Shown here one piece after another: positions 34,651 to 41,651 of a stretch of DNA of 64,000 bases; the first letter of the stretch is position 1; the number at the start of each line of letters is the position of its first letter. The position numbers and the translations under genes are program-made. This stretch comes from Enterobacter sp. CC120223-11 (lineage in GTDB: Bacteria > Pseudomonadota > Gammaproteobacteria > Enterobacterales > Enterobacteriaceae): NCBI RefSeq assembly GCF_900215375.1, contig NZ_OBEF01000001.1, positions 62,001-126,000 of the forward strand, read 5' to 3'. A model generated the notes under the pieces. That model saw only the letters and a program-made list of their open reading frames with translations, searched no databases and had not been told where the DNA came from.

Positions 34651-36788
34651 GCCGACTTCAATCTGTTATCGACTGGGCCCGCGACACCCGCCGGAGCTCC
34701 GCGCTTTTTGACATCGATGCCGATGCGTTGCTCACGCGCTTGCTGATGCTGAAATCGCAGGAAACGACGCTCCAGGAAGCGCAAACCGCCCCGGCAAGCA
34801 TCGCCCTGTTTGGCCATTCGCAGGCCGCAAAAGCGCATTTGCTCAGTGCGCTGTGCAGCAGCGGCAACGGTCGTCTGCTGGTGCAAACCGGCAGCAAAAC
34901 CCTCGACTATTTCACTCATCTTAATCCAGGTCATGCGCTGACCCGTATGGCGCTTCGCTTTAGTCACACCACACCTTCACCGGACGATGCATTCCCGCTG
35001 CGTCTGCGCCTGATGTCAGAGGCGGAGCTGGTGCAGGTGTTCCTTACCCATGCCCTGCAACAAGGCGGCGTACGTCAGACGGCTAAATCCGTGGTCACGG
35101 CCCGGTTGAAAAGCGGGCAGTCTCTGCGCCAGACTCAGCCCGTACCTGGGATGACTGAGGAAGAAGTGGCTGCCGTCGCCAGCTTCTGGCAGGCCAGCGT
35201 GCCGGAGAATCAGCAACAGATCGACGACACCGTCTGGCAGCAGTTTATTCAGCTACTGCCCTGCCTCGACCTTAGCGCCCGCGCCGCGATCTGGGCGCTG
35301 CTCTGGGGAGAACAGCAGGAGCTCACGCGCCAGTGGCTCGAACTCGCCCATGTGCTGCAGCAGTGCGGCAACGTGCGCGAACTGGCCGCCCCGCTAAGCC
35401 TGCTGGTCGACAGCTTCACTCTTCCCGTCGAAGGTTTCCTGACGCCGGAAAGCGAACCTGAAGGGGAAACCCTGGTCCATCCGCTGCGTGACGGGCAGCT
35501 GCAAAACGCCGTCAGCCTGCCGCTGAGCGCCCTGGCGCTGCTGAGCGTTGAACTGGTGCTGCCTGCGGAAAATGGCGTGCTGGACAACGTCGATCTGATC
35601 GACATTCCGCAACCCGCTCAGGGCAACGCTGACGCCCTGTGGGCCAGCAAGTGCCGCTGGCTGCTGGAGCATTATCGCCAGCAGCATCAGCCGGATCTGC
35701 TGCTAATCTGCAACGCCGCCGCCAGCCGCGGACAAATCACCGACAGCGCAAAGGCGCTGGCAAAATGGGTGAGCGACACCCAGCCGCAGCACGAAGGTGC
35801 GCTGCCGGGCCTGGTGTGGACCATCACCCCGCAGGACGATCGCTTTGTGCGCAAAGTGAATTTTGACGAAGCGGTGCAACAGCTGATTGAAAGACCCGGC
35901 CAGCGCTGGGGGACCTTGCAGGCGCTGGACGGCAGCAGCCTCCAGCGGCTGATTGAATGGCTGTCGCAGGCTACTGTGCCTGCATTACGTAGCGCACGCT
36001 TACAGCGACTGGCCGATCGCCAGCGGCTGCAAACCCGACAGCTGCTGGCAGGCTGGCAGCATGACCGTGAGTCCGATCCGGCAGTACAGCGCCGCCAGGC
36101 GGAACAGGTGGTGCGTGAGCTTCAGGGCCGGGTGGTCGTTTTAGGCGAACTGCTGGAAGGCTTATTGCCGCCGCTGGCAAGTTTTGAGCAGCTCGGTCAG
36201 GTACAGCAACCCCGTGAGGAGAAGGTCAGCGGGCTGTTCAGCGAAAGCGTCGATCTGTTCGCACCAACCGATGTCGCACAGACTGGCGGGCATGGCTATC
36301 AGGATAACGGGGCCCGCGCTCATGCGCTATGGGTGAACTATTTGCGCCAGTGGGGCCGCAGCGAAGCCAGCGCCCGTCGCTATGGCCTGACAACCGCCGT
36401 GCTGCAACAGTTGGCTGATATTTTGATCGTCACCAGCTATCGGCTTGAATTACCTGCACAACTGCAGGCGGTGACGCCGGACGAACGCGCCAGCGCAGCC
36501 CATTTACGGGCAACTATCAGCAACTATCTGGCGTGGCTGGGCTATGCGGATATGCCTGTTGATGCACGCCCCGCAAGTCGGGTAGTGAAAGGGAGCACGC
36601 TTTTCGCGCCTGCATCCAGCAATCTCAAGCGCCTGACGCAATTAGGTGAGCGCCCTGCTCACGCAGCCACTCGTTACGTCTACGACTGGCTCGTCGCGCT
36701 GTTCACCCGTGCAACGGAAGCGCCGGACTATCGTCATCCGCAGGACGTTTCTACAGATGCACGCAAGCAGCTTTCCACACTGCTCTGA
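34647..36788 (+). CDS. srfC: SrfC, putative effector with degenerate P-loop
   Basis: This 713-residue protein matches the SrfC (Virul_Fac) family. Near residues 53-66 it has ASIALFGHSQAAKAHLL, in the place of a GTPase P-loop but without the GKS/T core, and near residue 315 LIDIPQP in the place of a DxxG switch. Long helical segments follow (about 460-520). The layout recalls dynamin-like GTPases that may have lost catalysis, which is inference. It is translationally coupled to srfB. No signal peptide or transmembrane helix is visible. Likely works with SrfA and SrfB. Confidence 0.85.
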   Translation: MSRLQSVIDWARDTRRSSALFDIDADALLTRLLMLKSQETTLQEAQTAPASIALFGHSQAAKAHLLSALCSSGNGRLLVQTGSKTLDYFTHLNPGHALTRMALRFSHTTPSPDDAFPLRLRLMSEAELVQVFLTHALQQGGVRQTAKSVVTARLKSGQSLRQTQPVPGMTEEEVAAVASFWQASVPENQQQIDDTVWQQFIQLLPCLDLSARAAIWALLWGEQQELTRQWLELAHVLQQCGNVRELAAPLSLLVDSFTLPVEGFLTPESEPEGETLVHPLRDGQLQNAVSLPLSALALLSVELVLPAENGVLDNVDLIDIPQPAQGNADALWASKCRWLLEHYRQQHQPDLLLICNAAASRGQITDSAKALAKWVSDTQPQHEGALPGLVWTITPQDDRFVRKVNFDEAVQQLIERPGQRWGTLQALDGSSLQRLIEWLSQATVPALRSARLQRLADRQRLQTRQLLAGWQHDRESDPAVQRRQAEQVVRELQGRVVVLGELLEGLLPPLASFEQLGQVQQPREEKVSGLFSESVDLFAPTDVAQTGGHGYQDNGARAHALWVNYLRQWGRSEASARRYGLTTAVLQQLADILIVTSYRLELPAQLQAVTPDERASAAHLRATISNYLAWLGYADMPVDARPASRVVKGSTLFAPASSNLKRLTQLGERPAHAATRYVYDWLVALFTRATEAPDYRHPQDVSTDARKQLSTLL

Positions 36789-36794
36789 TTTTTC

Positions 36795-36814
36795 GGCTCA
36801 CAAGGATGTGAGCC
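36795..36814 (+). terminator. Hairpin after srfC
   Basis: GGCTCACA and TGTGAGCC form a perfect 8-bp stem around AGGA, starting 6 bases after the srfC stop. There is no U-tract after it, so it may stabilise the 3' end or help a weak stop. Confidence 0.5.
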
Positions 36815-36916
36815 TGCTACCGGCGTTGAAATAAAACGTGCGATTAACGCCCCCGCTATGGTCATCTGCCCGTCACTCTCTACACTCATTTCGTCAACCA
36901 GAACAATGAGGTAACC

Positions 36917-38350
36917 ATGACCACCCTCTCTCCTTTGTTTATTGGCGGCCATGCCGTCGCGGCTGAAAATGAGCGCACCTTCGAAAGACGTAACCCCGTC
37001 GATGACTCCGTCGCCAGCCGTTCTGCTACGGCAAGCGTGAACGATGCACGTCGTGCAGTTGATGCGGCTGCCGACGCCTTTCTTGCCTGGCGCGATAGCA
37101 CGCCAGCCGCACGTCGCGCACTGTTGCAGAACGCCGCTGAGGAGCTGGAAAAACGCAGCGAACAGTTTACCGCCATCATGGCAGCAGAAACCGGAGCCAC
37201 GCCGCACTGGGCAGGTTTTAACGTGCACCTTGGGGCTGAAATACTGCGAGAGGCCGCCGCGTTGACCACGCAGATTGACGGCCAGGTTATTCCGTCAAAC
37301 GTGCCAGGAAACCTGGCGATGGGCATTCGCCAGGGCGCAGGCGTGGTTCTGGGTATGGCGCCCTGGAATGCTCCGGTGATCCTTGCCGTACGCGCCATTG
37401 CAACGCCGCTCGCCTGCGGTAACACGGTTGTCCTTAAAGGTTCTGAGCTCTCTCCGGCAACCCAGCGCCTGATTATCGAAGCGCTGGACGCAGCAGGCTT
37501 GCCGCCTGGCGTGGTCAATTATCTCTCCTGCGATGCCGAAAGTACCCCCGCCGTGGTGGAAGCCATGATTGCGCATCCCGCAGTGCGGCGCGTGAATTTT
37601 ACCGGTTCGACAGGCGTAGGACGGATGATTGCGCAGACCTGCGGGCGCCATCTGAAACCCGTGGTGCTGGAACTCGGCGGCAAAGCGCCCTTACTTGTGC
37701 TTGAGGATGCCGACCCGGAGCAGGCTGCAGCGGGCGCGACCTTCGGGGCTTTCGCCAACGCCGGACAAATCTGCATGTCGACCGAGCGTATTATCGTTGA
37801 TGACGCTATCGCCGAAGTCTTTATTGACCGCCTGGTCAGCCGCGTAAAAGCGCTGCCACCGGGGCTACTCGGCTCCGTGGTGGACAGGCGTGCCGTTGAA
37901 CGCTGCAATGCGCTGATTGACGATGCGATAAATAAAGGAGCCCGGCTGCTGACGGGAGGGAAAGCAGACAGCACCCTGATGGCCGCCACGCTGCTGGATG
38001 GCATTACCCGCGAAATGCGGCTGTGGCACGAGGAGTCGTTTGGTCCCGTTAAGGCGATTATTCGCGCCAGTGGCGACGCCGACATGCTGGCCATCGCCAA
38101 TGAGAGCGAGTATGGGCTCTCTTCCGCCGTTTACAGCCGGGACGCCGCCCGGGCATGGAACGTGGCGCAAAACCTGCAAACGGGGATCTGCCACATTAAC
38201 GGCCCGACAGTGCACGATGAAGCCCAGATGCCTTTTGGCGGGTGTAAATCTTCAGGCTACGGGCGCTTTGGTGGCCGCGCCGGGATCCATGAGTTCACCG
38301 AGCTTCGCTGGATAACGCTGCAAACTGCGCCGCGTCAGCTGCCATTCTGA
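36917..38350 (+). CDS. Aldehyde dehydrogenase (salicylaldehyde/vanillin dehydrogenase-like)
   Basis: This 477-residue NAD(P)-dependent aldehyde dehydrogenase has all catalytic elements: Asn in GMAPWNAPV, the NAD-binding FTGSTGVGR, the general base Glu in LELGGKAP and the nucleophile Cys in NAGQICMS. It resembles enzymes that oxidise aromatic aldehydes such as salicylaldehyde and vanillin. The substrate cannot be read from sequence. GAGGTAACC precedes ATG 36917. It stands alone, 128 bases after srfC, and converges with ortT. Confidence 0.88.
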   Translation: MTTLSPLFIGGHAVAAENERTFERRNPVDDSVASRSATASVNDARRAVDAAADAFLAWRDSTPAARRALLQNAAEELEKRSEQFTAIMAAETGATPHWAGFNVHLGAEILREAAALTTQIDGQVIPSNVPGNLAMGIRQGAGVVLGMAPWNAPVILAVRAIATPLACGNTVVLKGSELSPATQRLIIEALDAAGLPPGVVNYLSCDAESTPAVVEAMIAHPAVRRVNFTGSTGVGRMIAQTCGRHLKPVVLELGGKAPLLVLEDADPEQAAAGATFGAFANAGQICMSTERIIVDDAIAEVFIDRLVSRVKALPPGLLGSVVDRRAVERCNALIDDAINKGARLLTGGKADSTLMAATLLDGITREMRLWHEESFGPVKAIIRASGDADMLAIANESEYGLSSAVYSRDAARAWNVAQNLQTGICHINGPTVHDEAQMPFGGCKSSGYGRFGGRAGIHEFTELRWITLQTAPRQLPF

Positions 38351-38374
38351 GCAAACAGAAGTGTAAATCGCTGA

Positions 38375-38548
38375 TCAGAACAGTGACAGTAAAAGTGCGA
38401 CCGGGAAGCTGAATGGCCAGGTGGCACCTATCAGGAAGGTGGCAATCAGGCGGATGCGCTTGCTCTCTTTGGTGAGAAACCACGTAATGAAGGCGCTAAT
38501 GGTGGCCATAATGGCGTAGAAAATCAGCATATGCTGGTACAGCGTCAT
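38375..38548 (-). CDS. ortT: OrtT, GhoT-family small membrane toxin
   Basis: OrtT is an orphan membrane toxin of the GhoT family, reported in E. coli to help growth recovery under stringent-response stress. The 57-residue protein begins MTLYQHMLIFYAIM and ends FPVALLLSLF, with two transmembrane helices joined by a basic TKESKRIR loop. It matches E. coli OrtT (YdcX) in length and most positions. The gene runs from ATG 38548 to TGA at 38375, convergent with the aldehyde dehydrogenase gene. No antitoxin gene is visible beside it, as expected. Confidence 0.92.
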   Translation of the reverse strand: MTLYQHMLIFYAIMATISAFITWFLTKESKRIRLIATFLIGATWPFSFPVALLLSLF

Positions 38549-38730
38549 GAAAAAACCCGATCTATGTCAAAAAAAATCGTGCGCACTATGCCACTAATTT
38601 TGACTTGTATCAAATTTTTACAAGTGTGAGTCGGGAATGACGCGGGTATTGTAAAATCTGACTTTGTCCGATGGCGAATCTGCGTGCAACAGACTATATC
38701 AGTAGAGGCTGATAAAAAGAGGAAGGTGTT

Positions 38731-38829
38731 ATGGAAGTGTCCAGTAAAACCGTGTTTATGATTAATCTCTTTGCTGCCGTTGCCCTGATTAGCCTGCTGT
38801 CGCTTCGCTTTGGCTGGATTGAACTCTGA
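38731..38829 (+). CDS. yncL: YncL, 32-residue membrane protein
   Basis: The frame at 38731 encodes MEVSSKTVFMINLFAAVALI and continues to RFGWIEL, one transmembrane helix. It matches E. coli YncL (31 residues) at both ends. AGAGGAAGG lies 5 bases upstream of the ATG and a strong terminator follows the stop by 13 bases. The function is unknown; E. coli YncL is a stress-induced small protein in the inner membrane. Confidence 0.85.
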   Translation: MEVSSKTVFMINLFAAVALISLLSLRFGWIEL

Positions 38830-38842
38830 CGCACACAAAAAA

Positions 38843-38863
38843 AGCAGCCGCCCGGCTGCTTTT
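38843..38863. terminator. Intrinsic terminator after yncL
   Basis: AGCAGCCG (38843-38850) and CGGCTGCT (38853-38860) form a perfect 8-bp stem, with AAAAAA before and TTTATACGTTTTT after. It can serve both yncL and the convergent lipoprotein gene. Confidence 0.85.
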
Positions 38864-38875
38864 ATACGTTTTTAA

Positions 38876-39124
38876 TCAATTGGTTGCGCTTTTTAATTTA
38901 GCGGCGTTCGCATTGTAGGCAGCCTGCAGTGCGGCCGCGTTATCGTAGTTTGTCGGATCGTACTTCGGCAAAGGATTGACCTTTTCGAAATCCCATTCAG
39001 CCGCGGTACAGGCCGCTTCCGTTCCGCCCTTCTTCTCACACTCGGCGATGCGATGCGCCGGAGAATTTGTACATCCACTCAAAAAAGCCAGCGCCACAAA
39101 AGCGCAAATAAACAGTTTCTTCAT
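38876..39124 (-). CDS. Small putative lipoprotein
   Basis: This 82-residue protein begins MKKLFICAFVALAFLSGC, a clear type II signal peptide with lipobox LSGC (lipidated Cys18). The mature part is short, with two further cysteines (in AECEKK and AACTAAEW) that could pair, and an Asn/Ala-rich tail. I do not recognise the family. The gene converges with yncL. Confidence 0.78.
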   Translation of the reverse strand: MKKLFICAFVALAFLSGCTNSPAHRIAECEKKGGTEAACTAAEWDFEKVNPLPKYDPTNYDNAAALQAAYNANAAKLKSATN

Positions 39125-39186
39125 GCCAACTTAAGATTATACCGGGTTAGAAAGCGGATGATCCTCGCATAACGCCGTTATGGCTG

Positions 39187-39783
39187 TCAAAACCCGATTA
39201 ATCCGGAATTGGGGTGGCGAATCATTCCCTGTCGGTGGCGGTGCCACTCATCAATGCTCAGCGCGTAAAACAGGCTTGGCGCGGCATTGGCAACGTCGGC
39301 AACCTGCCCCCGCAGCGCCAGCCCCGCTTTGAGCAACACCCGCTGAGAAGCCAGATGGTTGGGGCGCACCACGGCGGTGATACGGCCAAGCTGTCGCTCA
39401 TCGAAAGCATAATCAAGCATGCGCTGACAAAACTCAGTCGCCAGCCCCTTTCCCCAGGCCGCGGTAGCAAAACGGTAGCCCAAATTATGAGTCTGCTCAT
39501 GCTCCAGTGGACGCACGCTGATGCCGCCGAAGCCGATAATCTCCAGCGGCTTCTCGCACTCATAAATCGCCATTTCACCGATGCCGTGCAACCGCCAACC
39601 GTCCAGCCACTGCGACAGCCTCGCGGTGGCAAAAGCGGCGTCCGGATAAGGCCCGGTGGGGTTAAATGTGTTGGTGGCAGGATCGCCATAGATGCGAAAC
39701 AGGTCGCCTGCATCGTCGGCACGAACCGGACGGATGATCAGACGTTCAGAGAAGATATATTGCGTGTCGATGGTTGCGCTCCA
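39187..39783 (-). CDS. GNAT family N-acetyltransferase, start codon unclear
   Basis: The frame encodes a RimJ/RimL-type GNAT acetyltransferase: SERLIIRPVRADDAGDLFRI near the N-terminus, EIIGFGGISVRP, and the acetyl-CoA loop YRFATAAWGKGLATEF, with RPNHLASQRVLLKAGL after it. The homologous frame extends upstream to the sequence AGCGCAACCATCGAC, but no ATG, GTG or TTG lies in frame there. An ATG at 39784-39782 is out of frame by one base; removing one G from GTATGGAGC would restore a normal start. So the gene may be damaged at its start, start at a non-standard codon, or contain a sequence error. The TTG at 39591 would give a truncated protein. Confidence 0.65.
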   Translation of the reverse strand, partial: WSATIDTQYIFSERLIIRPVRADDAGDLFRIYGDPATNTFNPTGPYPDAAFATARLSQWLDGWRLHGIGEMAIYECEKPLEIIGFGGISVRPLEHEQTHNLGYRFATAAWGKGLATEFCQRMLDYAFDERQLGRITAVVRPNHLASQRVLLKAGLALRGQVADVANAAPSLFYALSIDEWHRHRQGMIRHPNSGLIGF

Positions 39784-39905
39784 TACCAGAGAAACCCGGT
39801 GCTGTCGGTCAGGTTACACTGAATTATGATCATTTTTGCCGGGTTTGCATGGGCGCTGAAAAATAAAAAGCCGCCCGAAGTGGCGGCCTGATGCGGCGTA
39901 AGACG

Positions 39906-40130
39906 TTAAGCGTCACCTTCCAGTGCATCCTGAATCGCATCTGCCAGGACAGAAACTTCCTGCGCCACGTTGCGCAGATCCATCTGGCTGCGAATGCCCG
40001 CATTTGCCGTAGAGGCAGAAACCGAGGCTTTAGATATCTCTAACGCCGCCTGAACGGCCAGCAGACGTTTGTGATTTTCAGCCGCATCTGCACCCGTGAC
40101 GTTATCGAGATCGAAATACCCTTCTAACAT
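39906..40130 (-). CDS. Small acidic helical protein of unknown function
   Basis: This 74-residue protein begins MLEGYFDLDNVTGADAAENH and is rich in Ala, Asp and Glu, with predicted helices and no signal peptide or transmembrane segment. AAGGAGAG precedes ATG 40130 by 6 bases, which supports expression. I do not recognise the family. Confidence 0.7.
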   Translation of the reverse strand: MLEGYFDLDNVTGADAAENHKRLLAVQAALEISKASVSASTANAGIRSQMDLRNVAQEVSVLADAIQDALEGDA

Positions 40131-40213
40131 TGCGCTCTCCTTAAATAATATTCGAATCGTTGGCTAAGAGCAGGATACTGAAAATGCTGGCATAAGCCAG
40201 CATCATTGAGAAT

Positions 40214-40291
40214 TGGACCGCCACCGAGGCCTCGAACCTCGTACACTACAACATAAAATGTCATTTGCTCTTCCAGCTGAGCTAGTGGCGG
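40214..40291 (-). tRNA. Non-canonical tRNA-like gene with UUU anticodon loop and encoded CCA
   Basis: The minus strand folds as a cloverleaf: acceptor stem CCGCCAC/GTGGCGG, TA, D-arm GCTC-AGCTGGAA-GAGC, anticodon arm ATGAC-ATTTTAT-GTTGT, variable region AGTGTA, T-arm CGAGG-TTCGAGG-CCTCG, discriminator T and an encoded CCA. The anticodon would be UUU (Lys). Odd features are a C1-G72 pair, U73, two G-U pairs in the anticodon stem, an extra base before that stem, and G60 in the T-loop. It could be a divergent tRNA, a decoy-like tRNA or a decaying gene. Confidence 0.65.
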
Positions 40292-40357
40292 TTTGGGCTA
40301 AACATTCTACGCGTGAATGAATAACATGACAAACATTACGGATTTTATTGCTGAGAG

Positions 40358-40789
40358 TTAGACCGATTTGTCCACTGTGGTGCTGGCACCGCTGGTCAGA
40401 ATGCGGACTTTATCACCCACGTTGAAGGTGAGCCCGGAATTGTTATCCTGCACTACCTGAATGGTTTGACCCGACTGCGTTTTGATCAGCAATTGCACTT
40501 CCTGCGCCGCCTGTGCTGCTGTCTGATGGTGGCGAGAGGCTGCGGCTCCCGCCACGGCACCGCCCGCAGTCATCGCCGTTTTTCCATTGCCGTTACCGAA
40601 CTGGTGTCCGATAACGCCGCCCACTGCGCCCGCCGCAAGGGTGCGCAGAGGATGATAGCCCTGCTGTGAATGCGTAATAATGCTGCTGCGCTGAACCGTA
40701 CCGTATTCAACCAGCGTTTTTGTGCCGGCACAGCTCATTTGCGATGACAACGCGACAAGCGTTAAAGCGATCAGTACTGTTTTTTTCAT
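40358..40789 (-). CDS. Glycine-zipper envelope protein (SlyB/PcP-like)
   Basis: This 143-residue protein begins MKKTVLIALTLVALSSQMSC, an atypical lipoprotein or plain secretion signal. A glycine-zipper 2TM domain follows (LAAGAVGGVIGHQFGNGNG, TAGGAVAGAAA) and then a C-terminal small beta domain (VGDKVRILTSG). This is the pattern of SlyB/PcP/RcnB-associated outer-membrane proteins of Gram-negative bacteria. I chose ATG 40789 over 40804 because it starts the signal peptide directly. Role: envelope maintenance, by family only. Confidence 0.8.
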   Translation of the reverse strand: MKKTVLIALTLVALSSQMSCAGTKTLVEYGTVQRSSIITHSQQGYHPLRTLAAGAVGGVIGHQFGNGNGKTAMTAGGAVAGAAASRHHQTAAQAAQEVQLLIKTQSGQTIQVVQDNNSGLTFNVGDKVRILTSGASTTVDKSV

Positions 40790-41014
40790 AATAGCCACAC
40801 ACATTGCAGTTAAATTGTCCGCGATTGTGCCAGCATGATGGATGCGGCCTTAAGGCATGAATGCTATTCGCTGATAACTGTTTATTTTTGAATAAAAAAG
40901 AACGAATTCGTTAACGGGCTGGTGAGTTTTTTACGCAAACGCTGAACGCCCCGCGCTGGCTAAGAGCATCACTTACATATTGGGTCAGGAAGAGGATTAT
41001 TAAAAACAGGATAC

Positions 41015-41043
41015 ATTGCTGAGGTTGTCCAGGCCCCAGCAAT
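41015..41043 (-). terminator. Hairpin after the 24-residue gene
   Basis: ATTGCTGAGG (41015-41024) and CCCCAGCAAT (41034-41043) pair at nine of ten positions. On the minus strand it follows the small gene's stop by 12 bases and is followed, after 8 bases, by TTTTT. Confidence 0.65.
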
Positions 41044-41055
41044 GAGCAATGCGTT

Positions 41056-41130
41056 TTAAAGCAAGCCGATTTGCATCAGCGCGTTCGCAGTGAGAAGAAT
41101 GAACATAATAACAACCATTGGAGTGTACAT
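41056..41130 (-). CDS. 24-residue single-helix membrane protein
   Basis: The frame encodes MYTPMVVIMFILLTANALMQ followed by IGLL, one hydrophobic helix. GGAGG lies 6 bases upstream of the ATG, and a strong hairpin follows the stop, so this has the form of a complete monocistronic small-protein gene. Several known enterobacterial small proteins look like this, but I do not recognise this one. Confidence 0.6.
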   Translation of the reverse strand: MYTPMVVIMFILLTANALMQIGLL

Positions 41131-41217
41131 TTTGAACCTCCGACAGCGAGTGCTATTACGTTAATAATGCTCGCACAAAAGCAGTAGATTAGTGACCGCC
41201 CTCACACTCCGATAATA

Positions 41218-41580
41218 TTACTTCGTATCATTCATTCTGAAGGTCAACGTCGTGGTTTGCGCCACCGTGGTCGGGGCCAGACACCAGCGGCTCACAGCCC
41301 TGAGTGCTTCACGTTCGAAATAACCTTCTGGGGTGGCTGAAAGTATCATGATGTCTTCAGGATGCCCGCTGGCCCCCACTTTATAAGACACTGTAACTGT
41401 GCCATCAACCCTTAGCGCAGCGGCCTTAACAGGGTAAGCAGGTTGGGCATTAGGAACCGAAACGTCACATTGCGCTTGACCGGGCGGGTCTGATTTAAGG
41501 GAGTGGCAGCCAGATAATATTAATGAACTGGCTAATGGCAGACAAAGCATAATTAGCGGTAAGCCACGTTTTATATTCAT
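41218..41580 (-). CDS. TonB C-terminal-domain lipoprotein
   Basis: This 120-residue protein has a lipoprotein signal (SLILSGC, lipidated Cys25) followed directly by a TonB_C-type domain: NAQPAYPVKAAALRVDGTVT, then VGASGHPEDIMILSATPEGYFEREALRAV. In contrast to TonB it lacks the transmembrane anchor and proline-rich spacer. It is therefore probably outer-membrane-attached and cannot transmit proton-motive force itself. The role is unknown. Confidence 0.8.
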   Translation of the reverse strand: MNIKRGLPLIMLCLPLASSLILSGCHSLKSDPPGQAQCDVSVPNAQPAYPVKAAALRVDGTVTVSYKVGASGHPEDIMILSATPEGYFEREALRAVSRWCLAPTTVAQTTTLTFRMNDTK

Positions 41581-41651
41581 GATACTCCCCTCTCAATTTG
41601 AGGGGGAGTATACGACACAATCAGTGAATTACGGATGCAAACATTGACCCG

